Shown: positions 20,922 to 33,732, counted from the first letter of the stretch. The stretch: DNA of 64,000 nucleotides from Elymus sibiricus (GCA_039707655.1 CM077672.1:355924031-355988030); one strand, 5' to 3'. The notes: generated from the sequence alone by a model not told the origin. Numbers and translations: made by a program.

Positions 20922-23900
20922 ATGGAAAGTAATCCTTTGAGGGGTTTGTTCGGGGTATCTTCACCTCGACCGGAAACACCAAGAGTTGCTCCTCAACCTA
21001 TTGTACCTACTGAAAATATTGAATATGAAACTCCTTCGGATATGATAGAGAAACTGCTAGCTAATCCTTATGCAGGAGATGGAACGATACATCCTGATAT
21101 GCACTTAATCTATGTGGATGAAATTTGTGGATTGTTTAAGCTTGCAGGTTTATCCAGAGATGGAGTTAAGAAGAAAGTATTCCCTTTATCTTTGGAGGGA
21201 AAAGCATTCATGTGGTATAGGCTATGTGATGATACTGATACATGGGATTGGAACCGATTGAAACTAGAATTCCATCAGAAATTTTATCCTATGCATTTGG
21301 TTCATCGTGATCGGAATTATATATATAATTTTTGGCCTCGTGAAGGAGAAAGCATCGCTCAAGCTTGGGGGAGGCTTAAGTACATGATGTACACATGCCC
21401 CAATCATGAGCTCTCGAAAGAAATTATCTTACAGAATTTTTATGCTCGGCTTTCTCATGATAATCAAACTACGCTAGATTCTTCTTCGACTGGCTCCTTT
21501 ATGAAGAAAACTATTGAATTCAGGTGGGATCTTCTAGAAAGAATTAAACGCAACTCTGAAGATTGGGAACTCGACAAAGGTAATGAGTCAGGTATAATAC
21601 TTGAGTTCGATTGTGTTAAATCTTTTATGGCTACCGATGCTTTTCACAAGTTTAGCACTAAATATGGACTTGACTCTGAGATAGTAGCTTCCTTTTGTGA
21701 ATCATTTGCTACTCATGTTGATCTCCCTAAGGAGAAGTGGTTTAAATATCACCCCCCTGTTAAAGAAAAGATTGAGGAACCTGTTAGTGTTAAAGAAGAA
21801 ACAATTGTTTATCATGTTGATCCAGTTGTGCCTACTGCTTATATTGAGAAACCACCTTTTCCTGTTAGGATTAAGGAACATGATAAAACTTCAACTGTGG
21901 TTAATAAAAGTAATATAAGAACACCTAGACCCTCTCAACAAATTAAAGTTGAACCTGATGTTGCTATGGTTAAAGATCTCTTAGTCGATAATATAGATGG
22001 GCATGTTATTTACTTTTGTGAGGAGGCTGCTAGAATTGCTAAACCTGTTAGAAATGAACGAGATATGTTAGATAAGAACAAGCCTGTAGTTGGCATGCCT
22101 GTTGTTTCTGTTAATATTGGAGATCATTGCTATCATGGTTTGTGTGATATGGGTGCTAGTGTGAGTGCTATTCCATTTTCTTTATATCAAGAAGTAATGC
22201 ATGATATTGCACCTGTTGAGATTGAAGATATTGATGTTACTATTAAGCTTGCGAATAGAGATACTATTACACCACTTGGGATCGTTAGAGATGTTGAAGT
22301 CTTGTGTGGCAAAATCAAATACCCTACCGATTTCTTAGTACTTGGCTCACAACAAGATAATTTTTGTCCCATTATATTTGGTAGACCTTTCTTGAATACC
22401 GTTAATGCTGAAATTGATTGTGTCAAAGAAAAGGTTCGAGTTAAGTTTCGTGATATATCTCATGAGTTTAATTTCTCCAAGTTCCGTAGACAACCTCGTG
22501 ATAAAGAATTGCCTAGTAAAGATGAAATTATTGGTCTTGCTTCTATTGACGTACCTCCTACTGATCCGTTAGAACAATATTTGCTAGACCATGAGAACGA
22601 TATGCATATGAATGAAAGAAATGAAATAGATAGAATGTTCTTTGATCAACCACCTATCCTTAAACATAATTTGCCTGTTGAAACTCTTGGAAGTCCTCCT
22701 CCACCTAAGGGTGATCCTGTATTTGAATTGAAGCAATTGCCTGATACATTGAAATATGCTTATCTTGATGAAAAGAAGATATATCCTGTTATTATTAGTG
22801 CTAACCTTTCAGCGCATGAAGAAAAGAGATTACTGAAAACTCTGAGGAAGCACCGAGCTGCTATTGGATATACTCTTGACGATCTTAAGGGCATCAGTCC
22901 CACTCTATGTCAGCACAAAATTAATATGGAGCCTGATGCTAAACCAGTTGTCGACAACCAACGACGATTAAATCCTAAGATGAAAGAGGTGGTAAGAACT
23001 AAAATATTAAAACTTCTGGAAGCAGGTATAATCTATCCCATAGCTGATAGTAGATGGGTAAGTCCCGTTCATTGTGCCCCTAAGAAAGGAGGTATTACCG
23101 TTGTTCCTAATGATAAAAATGAACTCATTCCACAAAGAATTGTAACTGGTTATAGGATGGTAATTAATTTTAGAAAATTAAACAAAGCTACTAGAAAAGA
23201 TCATTGCCCCTTACCTTTTATTGATCAAATGTTAGAAAGATTGTCTAAGCATACACATTTTTGTTTTCTTGATGGTTACTCTGGTTTTTCTCAAATACCC
23301 GTATCACAATCTGATCAAGAGGAAACCACCTTTACTTGTCCTTTTGGAACTTATGCTTAGAGACATATGTCTTTTGGTTTATGCAATGCACCTGCTACCT
23401 TTCAAAGATGTATGACTGCTATTTCTCTGACTTTTGTGAAAAGATTGTTGAGGTTTTCATGGATGATTTCTCCGTTTACGGAACTTCTTTTGATGATTGC
23501 TTAAGCAACCTTGATCGAGTTTTGCAGAGATGTGAAGAAACTAATCTTGTCTTGAATTGGGAGAAGTGTCACTTTATGGTGAATGAAGGTATTGTCTTGG
23601 GGCATAAAATTTCCGAGAAAGGTATTGAAGTTGATAAAGCTAAGGTTGATGCTATTGAGAAAATGCCATGTCCTAAAGATATTAAAGGTATAAGAAGTTT
23701 CCTTGGTCATGCTGGTTTCTATAGAAGGTTTATTAAAGACTTCTCTAAAATTTCTAGGCCTCTTACCAATCTTTTGCAAAAAGATGTTCCATTTGTTTTT
23801 GATGATGATTGTCTAGAAAGCCTTAACCACTGCACCTATTGTTCAATCACCTGATTGGAACTTACGTTTTGAAATTATGTGTGATGCTAGTGATTATGCT

Positions 23901-25197
23901 GTTGGTGCTGTTCTAGCACAGAGAGTTGATAAGAAATTAAATGTTATCCATTATGCTAGTAAAACTCTAGACAGTGCCCAAAGAAACTATGCTACTACTG
24001 AGAAAGAATTTCTAGCAGTTGTGTTTGCATGTGATAAATTCAGATCCTACATAGTTGATTCTAAAGTAACTGTTCACGCCGAGCATGCTGCTATTAAATA
24101 CCTTATGGAAGAGAAAGATGCTAAACCTAGACTCATAAGGTGGGTTCTATTGCTACAAGAATTTGACTTGCATATTATTGATAGAAAGGGAGTTGAGAAT
24201 CCCGTAGCAAATAATTTGTCTAGAATGGAAAATGTTCTTGATGACCCACTTCCTATTAATGATGACTTTCCTGATGAACAATTAGCTGTCATAAATGCTT
24301 CTCGTAATACTCCTTGGTATGCAGACTATGCTAATTATATTGTTGCTAAATATATACCACCTAGTTTCACGTACCAACAAAAGAAAAAGTTCTTCTATGA
24401 TTTAAGACATTACTTTTGGACTGACCCACATCTTTATAAAGAAGGAGTAGATGGTATTATTAGGCGTTGTATACCTGAGCATGAACAGGAACAAATCCTA
24501 CGGAAGTGTCATTCCGATGCTTACGGAGGACACCATGCGGAAGATAGAACTGCACATAAGGTATTGCAATCTGGTTTTTATTGGCCTACTCTTTTCAAGG
24601 ATGCTCGTAAGTTTGTCTTATCTTGTGATGAATGTCAAAGAATTGGTAATGTTGGTAGACGTTAGGAAATGCCTATGAATTATTCACTTGCTATTCCGTT
24701 TGATGTTTGGGGATTTGATTATATGGGACCTTTTCCTAAATCCAATGGGTATACTCATATTTTAGTCGTTGTTGATTACGTTACTAAGTGGGTAGAAGCT
24801 ATTCCAACTAGTAGTGCTGATCATAACACCTCTATTAAAATGCTTAAAGAAGTTATTTTCCCAAGGTTTGGAGTCCCTAGATATTTAATGACTGATGGTG
24901 GTTCACATTTTATTCATGGTGCATTCCGTAAATTGCTTGCTATATATGATGTCAACCATAGAATTGCATCTCCTTATCACCCTCAATCTAGTGGTCAAGT
25001 AGAATTGAGCAATAGGGAAATAAAATTAATTTTGCAAAAAAACCGTCAATAGATCTAGAAAGAATTGGTCTAAGAAACTTGACGATGCACTATGGGCTTA
25101 CAGAACTGCTTATAAAAATCCTATGGGTATGTCTCCTTATAAAATGGTTTATGGAAAAGCATGTCATTTGCCTCTTGAGTTAGAACATAAAGCATAA
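20922..25197 (+). pseudogene. Element A gag-pol, first part
   Basis: The frame starts at ATG 20922 (MESNPLRGLFGVSSPRPETP) and is open for 812 codons: gag, a linker, protease with CDMGASVSAIPF (about 22144-22180), and RT up to FTCPFG. A TAG at 23358-23360 ends it, where element C has a Tyr codon. One base is missing near 23413; RT resumes with FMDD (about 23457). About 26 bp are missing near 23817 compared with C. RNase H and the integrase zinc region follow (23877-24665, [27 protein letters not shown]), then TAG at 24663. The integrase core ([21 protein letters not shown]) runs 24669-25040, then an extra A shifts the frame at about 25040. The ORF is cut at 25197 by element B. Confidence 0.95.
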
Positions 25198-26847
25198 TGA
25201 TGTCTACTACACAACTTGTTCTTGTAGACTCATGTTGGGCCTCCAAGCGCAGAGGTTTGTAGGACAGTAGCAATTTTCCCTCAAGTGGATGACCTAAGGT
25301 TTATCAATCCGTGGGAGGCGTAGGATGAAGATGGTCTCTCTCAAACAACCCTGCAACCAAATAACAAAGAGTCTCTTGTGTCCCCAACACACCCAATACA
25401 ATGGTAAATTGTATAGGTGCACTAGTTCGGCGAAGAGATGGTGAACCAAGTGTAGTATGGATAGTAGATATAGGTTTTTGTAATCTAAAAATATAAAAAA
25501 GCAAGGTAACTAGTAATTAAAGTGAGCACAAATGGTATTGCAATGCTTGAAAATAAGGCCTAGGGTTCGTACTTTCGCTAGTGCAATCTCTCAACAATGC
25601 TAATATAATTGGATCATATAACCATCCCTCAACGTGCAATAAAGAATCACTCCCAAGTTCCTATTAGCGGAGAACATAAGATAGAAATTGTTTGTAGGGT
25701 ACGAAACCACCTCAAAGTTATTCTTTCCGATCGATCTATTGAGCTATTTCTATAAGTGTCACAAGCAGCCCTAGAGTTCGTACTAAAATAACACCATATG
25801 ATACACATCAACCAACTCTAATGTCACCTAGATACTCCAATGTCACCACAAGTATCCGTGAGTTGATTATACGATATGCATCAAACAACTTCATAATCAT
25901 AATATTCAATCCACACAAAGAACTCCAAGGAGCACCCCAAAGTTTCTATCGGAGAAAAGATAATGAAAACGTGCATCAACCCCTATGCATAGATTACCCC
26001 AATGTCACCGCGGGAATCCGCGAGTTGAATGCCAAAACATATATCAAGTGAATCAATATAATACCGCATTGTCACCATGGGTATTCATATGCAAGACATA
26101 CATCAAGTGTTCTCAAATCTGAAATATTCAATACGACAATAACGAAACCTCTAAGGGAAAATATTTGATTCATCACAACAAAGATAGAGAGGGAAGAAAC
26201 ACCATATGATCCAACTATATTAACAAAGCTCGCGATACATCAAGATCGTGCCAAATCAAGAACACGAGAGAGAGAGATCAAACACATAGCTACTGGTACA
26301 AACCCTCAGCCCCAAGGGTGAACTACTCCCTCCTCGTCATGGAGACCGCCGAGATGATGAAGATGGCCTCCGGTGATGCTTTCCCCCCTCTGGCAGGGTG
26401 CCGGAAAAGGGCTGTAGACGAGATCGTGGAGGTACAGAGACTTGAGGCGGCGTAAAAACTCATCTAGGTTAACTTTCAGGGGTTTCTGAATATATATGAT
26501 TTTTTGTTGTTGGAATCATGCGAGACAGAGCCACGTGGGCCCCAGGAGGTACCAGGGCGCGCCTGGGGGGGGGGGGGTGGCGCGCCCTGGTGCCTCGTGG
26601 GCACTGGGTGGCCCCCCTCCAGTGGGTCTTGGTTCCAATATTTTTTATTTGTCCCATAAAAAATCTCCAAAAAATTTCATCCAATTCCAAGAACTTTTAT
26701 TTCTGCACAAAAAATAACACCATGGCAATTCTGCTGAAAACAGCGTTAGTCCGGGTTAGTTCTAATCAAATCAAACCAAAACCATATAGAATTGTTGTAA
26801 ACATGGCATGAATACTTCATAAATTATAGATACGTTGGAGACGTATC
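25198..26847 (-). repeat. Element B 3' LTR
   Basis: 1650 bp, starts (minus strand) tgatacgtctccaacgtatc, itself a 19-bp dyad, and ends gtagtagacatca. U3 hairpin at 26536-26603 with a 13-G/C loop; TATA-like atatatattc on the minus strand near 26490-26499. Confidence 0.9.
26536..26603. promoter_or_regulatory. GC-rich hairpin, element B left LTR
   Basis: Arms taccagggcgcgcc and ggcgcgccctggtgcc extend outward with ggccc/gggca pairing around a run of 13 G. Flanking sequence (aataaaaaatattggaa, gggggcca on the minus strand) also resembles the same part of the A LTR. Confidence 0.85.
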
Positions 26848-26861
26848 AGCATCCCCAAGCT
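26848..26861 (-). other. Element B polypurine tract
   Basis: Minus strand reads aagcttggggatgc directly before the LTR. The same 14-mer occurs at six further places in the interior (see findings). Confidence 0.8.
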
Positions 26862-28090
26862 TAATTCCTGCTCGTCCTCGAGTAGGTAAATGATAAAAGA
26901 AATAATTTATGAAGTGTGAATGCTAACATAGTTCATAAGTTTGATGAATGATAATTTCAATCACTTTTCTAGCATTAATATATATCATAATCAGTAGCTC
27001 ATCTCATAAAACTTCTCATGATCAAGTAGCAAGCTATTCACGTGTTTAAAGTATAGGCCATAAACTTTCTTGAAAACTAACAAACTATGTTCTCAGTCAT
27101 CAAACAATTGCAATTCATCTTATTTTCATGAAGGGTCTATGTAAGAGCTTTGATCTAGCAAATTCCACATACTCAACCATCATTTAGTCTTCCATGATTG
27201 CTGACACTCAAAGCATATTTTTAGAACAAACCGTTTCAGTCAAACACATAGGAAGATAGGGGCTTAATGTTTTTCCTCCCAACTTATTTATCTCATGGAT
27301 AATGTCAACAATAATAACTCATGATCACCTATATTCAACTGGATATATGTACCTGGATCTTTCACTACCACATAATGCTTGCCAACTAAAGAATAAATAG
27401 AGCGGAATAGGGATGAACATTAATGACTCTTGCATAAAAGTAAATACAGAAAAGTAAAAGATAGGCCCTTCACAGAGGGAAGCAGAGGTTTTCATGCGCT
27501 TTTTGTTGTTGGATGCACAAGCCCTTAATGCAAAGGAACGTCACGTTATATTGGCCCTTGTGATAGCAACCTTTATTATGCAGTCCGTCGCTTTTATTTC
27601 TTTACCATCACAAGTTCGTACAACGCTTATTTTCCCTTACAATAAAAGATCATACATATTTTAAGAGCAATTTTTATTGCTTTTTGCACCGATGACAACT
27701 TACTTGAAGGATCTTATTCAATCCATAGGTAGGTACGGTGGACACTCATGGCAAAAAACTGGGTTTAAGGGTTTTTGGATGCACAAGTAGTATCTCTACT
27801 TAGTACAAATTTTTGGCTAGCAAAAGATCCTAAGCAAGCACCACATGTTAGAGGATCCATGACAATATAACTTCTATGTGAATATAAACAAACATAACTC
27901 ATTACGTTGTCTTCCTTGTCCAACGCCAACTACTTGATCAAGCTTGAAAATAATTAATGGGGGCTCACAATCATAGAAGACGTCCAACATAGTATATTTA
28001 TTTGTGAAATTTCTCTTCCTTCAAAATTCTTTCATGAATTGTTCAAGTGACCAATGCTATGTTTGTTAACTTTCAATAAATTTTACCACT
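26862..28090 (-). other. Element B 3' non-coding domain, shared with A, C and D
   Basis: No ORF. Long blocks match element D at 44480-44700 and 51620-52080 in the same orientation, for example ccataaactttcttgaaaac and ccatcatttagtctt, and therefore the reverse complement of A (34700-36040) and C (59150-60490). This links B to the A family. Confidence 0.85.
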
Positions 28091-28383
28091 TATACTTCTT
28101 GTATGTGAAGTCACTACTCCTCATGGGACAAGCCTATGAAGCATATAAATTTCAAATTTATGATATTCAATTCACTTCAACAATTTACTCATTGAATATA
28201 AGTGAAGAACAAGAGTAAATGACAAACTACTCCAAAAAGATATAAGTGAAGACCAAATGAGTAGTTAAGTAAATAGGTAGCTATGTGAGGACTCTCTCTC
28301 ATTTAAAAATTTCAGATCTTGATTATTTTATTCAAACAGCAAAGAAAATAAAATAAAATGACATTCCAAGAATATCACATATC

Positions 28384-29850
28384 ATGTGAAGAAGCAAAAA
28401 CTTAGGCTCAACCAAAACTGACCGATAGTTGTTGATGAAGAAAGGTGGGATGCCTACCGGGGCATCCCCAAGCTTAGATGCTTGAGACTTCTTGAAATAT
28501 TAATTTGGGATACCTTGGGCATCCCCAAGCTTGAGCTCTTGTGTCTCCTTAATTCCTCTTATATCATTGCTTCTCCTAAATCTTAAAACTTCATCCACAC
28601 AAAACTCAACAAGAACTCGTGAGATAAGTTAGTATAAATCAACTCAAAACCTTTACATTCTCTACTGTAGAAAATCACTAAAATTATAATTAAACATTGC
28701 ATACTAAATGCCTCTGCATATTTAATACTCCTATCCTCAAATAGAATCATTAAACAAGCAAACATATGCAAACAATGCAACCATAACAGCAATCTGCCAA
28801 AACAGAACAATCTGTAAAGGGGGATTTAAAATTCATACTTCCCTAACTCCAAAATGTCTGAAAAATTACCACGTGACAGAGAACTCATGCATGCTTACTG
28901 TGTAAAAATTTCAGATTTTTATCATGTTCTGACTATTCAGGAATATTCTGGACATAACAGAAAATTTTCTGTTTTCAAACAGCAACACATGAACTTGCAA
29001 ACTGAGCATGGTAAAGGATATAATTGACATTTTATTGAACTAAAAGATACAAAACATGATTATTTATAACACCAAGCAAATATCAACAGAAGAAAATGAC
29101 GCTCCAAGCAAAACACATATTATGTGATGAATAAAAATATAGCTCCAAGTCAGGTTACCGATAATGTTGAAGACGAAAGAGGGATGCCTTCCGGGGCATC
29201 CCCAAGCTTAGTTGCTTGGGTATTCCTTGAATATTACCTTGGTGTGCCTTGGGCATCCCCAAGCTTAGCGTCTTGCCACTCCTTATTCTCCTCATATCGA
29301 TATCTCACCCAAAACTTGAAAACTTCAATCACACAAAACTTAACGGAACTTCGTGAGACAGGTTAGTATGATAAAAATAAATCATCCACTTAGGTACTGT
29401 CAAGACAATATTCATAATTGTTCTCACATAATTCCTACTGTATTCTATCATTTCCACAATTTATATTACTCAATATAAGCTATGGAAACACTAAAACAAG
29501 CAAACTATGCATCGAAAACAGAATCTGTCAAAAACAGAACAGCGTGTAGTAAGCGATTTAAAAACCATACTTCTGTACCTCCAAAAATTCTGAAAAATTA
29601 GGAAAACGTAAAACATTTGTAACCCAATACTTTGTAAAAATTTAAGAATTTTCTCACGCTCCATTACAGAATAGAAATTCCAGCACTGGACGCAAAAGTT
29701 TCTGTTATTGCAAAGAATCAAATCAACAAGCATCCACACTATCCCAAAGGCTTTACTTGGCACATTATTGAAAGAAAACATATAAAACACGATTAATACA
29801 GTATCTTAATCATGTGGACACACAAAAACAGTAAGTATAAGTATTGGGTT
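28384..29850 (-). repeat. Tandem duplication of about 734 bp in element B
   Basis: Two diverged units. Landmarks gatgccTaccggggcatcc at 28450 and gatgccTtccggggcatcc at 29184 are 734 bp apart, and each is followed by a second gcatccccaagctt, acacaaaact and gtgagataagttagtat-like strings. Non-coding. Confidence 0.8.
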
Positions 29851-30093
29851 GTCTCCCAACAAGCGCTTTTCTTTAATGCCTTTTAGCTAGGCGTGATGAT
29901 TTTAATGGTGCTCACATAAAAAGTAAAGAATTGAAACATAACGGGAGCATCATGAATCAAATGTTCCTCTCTCATAATAATTCAGTAGAATCATGAATGG
30001 ACTCATCAATATAGCTATCATATAAAGCATTCTTTTCATGATCCACAAGCATAGAATTTTTATTACTCTCCACATAAGCAAATTTCTTCTCAT

Positions 30094-30702
30094 TCATAAA
30101 AGTGGGAGTATCACATGAAACTCGAATACTATAAAGTGTTTCCACATTAAAAGAGTAATGTTCAAAAAAGGGTAATCATAATTATGACAAGTTTTATAAA
30201 TATAATCATCACTACTTTTTATAACATAAGTATCATCACAATAATCATCATAAGTTGGAGGCATGCAATCGTCATAACAAATTTGATCATTCAATGTAGG
30301 GGGACTAAAAAGATCATCTTCATTAAGAATAGCATCCCCAAGCTTGGGACAAACATTAATTGCAGCAAATAAATTCTCAAACATATCATTCTCATCAAAC
30401 ATAGCATCCCCAAGCTTGTTGGTTTGCATATCATTAGCATTATAACTATTATCATCAATGGTATGAATAGCACCAATAGTATAACAATTATTATCATATT
30501 CTTCCAAGTTGGTGCCATAAAGATTTTTAAGATTATAAGAAGTATCATTATTTTCCCAATCATAATCATCATAATGAGTAATAGGCATAATAAAATCATC
30601 CTCAATAGTTCCTTCGGACATTGTACCATAAGACAAAGAAGCAATATCATCATCAAGTATATCATCTTCCACAATTATTTTTGATTCACTCTCATGAGGC
30701 AC
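30094..30702 (-). CDS. Acidic hypothetical ORF of element B (202 aa)
   Basis: An open frame starting MPHESESKIIVEDDILDDDI, extremely rich in Asp, Asn, Tyr and Glu, with two KLGDA repeats (near 30340 and 30412) and the phrases FSPPTLNDQ and YDDCMPPTYDDY. The C-terminal part is hydrophobic. I recall similar acidic ORFs in non-autonomous Triticeae gypsy elements but know no function. There is no zinc knuckle or enzyme motif. Codons follow the AT-rich base composition of the element. It lies downstream of the two ORF fragments at 31200-31508 and 30906-31148, with which it may once have formed one protein. Confidence 0.55.
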   Translation of the reverse strand: MPHESESKIIVEDDILDDDIASLSYGTMSEGTIEDDFIMPITHYDDYDWENNDTSYNLKNLYGTNLEEYDNNCYTIGAIHTIDDNSYNANDMQTNKLGDAMFDENDMFENLFAAINVCPKLGDAILNEDDLFSPPTLNDQICYDDCMPPTYDDYCDDTYVIKSSDDYIYKTCHNYDYPFLNITLLMWKHFIVFEFHVILPLL

Positions 30703-30905
30703 AACAATAATAGGAGCAACATTATGTGGGAGGGATACCTTTTACCTCTACTCTTTCTTCTTTTCTTCTTCTTCACCACATCATGTGTGGGTTTAATCAA
30801 TTTTTCCGAGCTTCTTATTGATGAGATTGGTTGAATAGGAAGCTCCTCCTCGTCACCTATTTCATCATGAGAGACAATAGGAGGGAAAGTGGAAATCTTT
30901 ACCCT

Positions 30906-31148
30906 TTAATTAGTGTTCCTTTTATATTCTATTGGTTTTCCTGTCTTTCTATAGTTGGCAATATAAGCATTCTCATTGCAATTTACCATCCAAAACATAT
31001 AGATTTCCTTTAGATTAGTTTCAATGTCATCCGTGAGAATGAATACTTCAAGCCAACTATTTTTATGTGAAAATTCCTCACACCCCAAAAATAGATAAAG
31101 CTCATTATATAGTTCAAGGGCGGTCAAGTCATTACAATATTTAGCCAT
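30906..31148 (-). pseudogene. Element B ORF fragment
   Basis: 80 codons starting MAKYCNDLTALELYNELYLF, following the fragment at 31200-31508 in a shifted frame. It has the look of a continuing globular protein (EIYMFWMVNCNENAYIANYR). The function is unknown. Confidence 0.45.
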
Positions 31149-31199
31149 GATTCGATCATGAAAAAGTATGCATTGAAAATTAAGGTGACCAACTTTATT

Positions 31200-31508
31200 T
31201 CAAAGTTCACAAGTAATGGGATTAAGGGAGCATAATTTTATAGCAAATTCATCTATCACTTTGAGCAAAAAATTGGTTCTATCATGTTTATGCTTCTTAC
31301 AAAATCTATCATCCCTATAAGGCATGTCTTCACAAACTTTATGCACTCCACAAAAATTGACATGCTTATAAGAAACATTTTTGTCATCACTAGTGAAATC
31401 ATCATTAGTATTTTGGATATTCATAGAATTCATACTAACAACATTGCAATCATGCTCATCATTCAAAGATTTTATGCCAAACATTTTATTGAATTCTTCT
31501 TCTATCAA
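31200..31508 (-). pseudogene. Element B ORF, N-terminal fragment
   Basis: 102 codons starting MIEEEFNKMFGIKSLNDEHD and containing Cys/His pairs (CGVHKVC, CKKHKHD) that could bind zinc. It is the first ORF after the 5' LTR of B and may be a derived gag-like protein. I know of no enzyme function. Confidence 0.45.
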
Positions 31509-31670
31509 TTGAGCACAATTTTCAATCCATCATTTTCAAGAAAGACATGATAAAGACGAATAATATGAGGCAACCTCAATTCCATTTTTTTTGTAGTTTT
31601 CTTTTATAAACCAAACTAGTGATAAAACAAGAAACTAAAAGATTCGATTGCAAGATCTAAAGATATACCT

Positions 31671-33284
31671 TCAAGCGCAGAGGTTTGTAGGACAGTAGCA
31701 ATTTTCCCTCAAGTGGATGACCTAAGGTTTATCAATCCGTGGGAGGCGTAGGATGAAGATGGTCTCTCTCAAACAGCTTTGCAACCAAATAACAAAGAGT
31801 CTCTTGTGTCCCCAACACACCCAATACAATGGTAAATTGTATAGGTGCACTAGTTCGGCGAAGAGATGGTGATACAAGTGTAGTATGGATAGTAGATATA
31901 GGTTTTTGTAATCTGAAAATATAAAAACAGCAAGGTAACTAGTAATAAAAGTGAGCACAAATGTTAGCAATGCTTGAAAATAAGGCCTAGGGTTCGTACT
32001 TTCGCTAGTGCAATCTCTCAACAATGCTAATATAATTGGATCATATAACCATCCCTCAACGTGCAATAAAGAATCACTCCCAAGTTCCTATTAGCGGAGA
32101 ACATAAGATTGAAATTGTTTGTAGGGTACGAAACCACCTCAAAGTTATTCTTTCCGATCGATCTATTGAGCTATTCCTATAAGTGTCACAAACAACCCTA
32201 GAGTTCGTACTAAAATAACACCATATGATACACATCAACCAACTCTAATGCCACCTAGGTACTCCAATGTCACCACAACTATCCGTGAGTTGATTATATG
32301 ATATGCATCAAACAACTTCATAATCATAATATTCAATCCACACAAAGAACTCCAAGGAGCACACCAAAGTTTCTATCAGAGAAAAGATAATGAAAACGTG
32401 CATCAACCCCTATGCATAGATTACCCCAATGTCACCGCGGGAATCCGCAAGTTGAATGCCAGAACATATATCAAGTGAATCAATATAATACCCCATTGTC
32501 ACCACGGGTATTCATATGCAAGACATACATCAAGTGTTCTCAAATCTGAAATATTCAATCCGACAATAACGAAACCTCAAAGGGAAAAGATTCAATTCAT
32601 CACAACAAAGATAGAGAGGGAAGAAACACCATACGATCCAACTATATTAACAAAGCCCGCGATACATCAAGATCGTGCCAAATCAAGAACACGAGAGAGA
32701 GAGAGAGAGATCAAACACATAGCTACTGGTACAAACCCTCAGCCCCAAGGGTGAACTACTCCCTCCTCGTCATGGAGACCGCCGGGATGATGAAGATGGC
32801 CTCCGGTGATGCTTTCCCCCCTCTAGCAGGATGCCGGAAAAGGGCTGTAGATGAGATCGTGGAGGTACAGAGACTTGCGGCGGCGTAAAAACTCATCTAG
32901 GTTAACTTTCGGGGGTTTCTGAATATATATGATTTTTTGGCGTTGGAATCACGCGAGACGGAGCCATGTGGGCCCCACGAGGTACCAGGGCGTGCCTGGG
33001 GGGGGGGGGTGTGGCGCGCCCTGGTGCCTCGTGGGCACTGGGTGGCCCCCCTCCAGTGGGTCTTGGTTCTAGTATTTTTTATTTGTCCTATAAAAAATCT
33101 CCAAAAAGTTTCATCCAATTCCAAGAACTTTTATTTCTGCACAAAAAACACCACACCATGGCAATTCTGCTGAAAACAGCGTCAGTCCGGGTTAGTTCTT
33201 ATCAAATCATACCAAAACCATATAGAATTGTTGTAAACATGGCATGAATACTTCATAAATTATAGATACATTGGAGACGTATCA
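31671..33284 (-). repeat. Element B 5' LTR (end truncated)
   Basis: Matches the 3' LTR from about 25240 onward but lacks its last 43 bp (the ...gtagtagacatca end) and the primer site next to it. Hairpin at 32969-33037 with a 12-G loop; TATA-like minus-strand stretch near 32922-32931. Confidence 0.88.
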
Positions 33285-33288
33285 CATA

Positions 33289-33732
33289 CTGGGCAATTAT
33301 AGAACTCAATTATGATTTTAAACTTGCCGGTGAAAGAGGTTATTTGATATTAGCTCATTAGATGAATGGAGAACCCAAGCCTATGAAAATGCCAAATTGT
33401 TTAAAGAAAAAGTTAAAAGATGGCATGATAGAAGAATTCAAAAACGGGAATTTAAAGTGGGTGAGCAAGTTCTATTGTACAATTCTCGTTTGACATTCTT
33501 TGCAGGAAAACTCCTCTCTAAATGGGAAGGACCTTATGTCATCGAAGAAGTTTACCGCTCCGGACCCATCAAAATAAATAACTCCGAAGGCACTAATCCG
33601 AGAGTGGTGAATGGAGAAAGAATTAAGCACTATATTTCAGGTACCCCCATTAATGTTGAAACTAATATTATTGAAACAATTACACCGGAAGAATACATAA
33701 GAGAGACCTTCCAGAACACTCCAGAACCCTGA
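33289..33732 (+). pseudogene. Element A integrase C-terminus, second part
   Basis: Continues the protein cut at 25197 (GGGCAATTATAGAACTC matches element C at 57734). A one-base loss near 33333 breaks the frame; the rest is open from 33397 to 33732 and holds the basic integrase C-terminal region (RWHDRRIQKREF, GEQVLLYNSR, LLSKWEGPYVI) ending FQNTPEP. Confidence 0.9.

Larger units (their letters stand above)
25198..33284 (-). mobile_element. Element B: non-autonomous Athila-like retrotransposon
   Basis: LTRs at 25198-26847 and 31671-33284 in minus orientation start TGATACGTCTCC. The 5-bp flanks CATAA (25193-25197) and CATAC (33285-33289) match the expected target duplication at 4 of 5, and the integrase sequence of A reads on across the site. 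The interior (26848-31670) has a polypurine tract, a 3' non-coding domain homologous to A/C/D, a 734-bp tandem duplication, and an acidic hypothetical ORF; no RT, RNase H or integrase motif was found. It is inserted in the opposite orientation inside the pol gene of a relative. Confidence 0.9.

Noticed and set aside
26469..26811. Small ORFs on both strands in the element B LTR (and similar ones at 32897-33247 and 19461-19882)
   Set aside because: They cross the GC-rich hairpin and are repeated only because the LTR is repeated; no domain or separate conservation.
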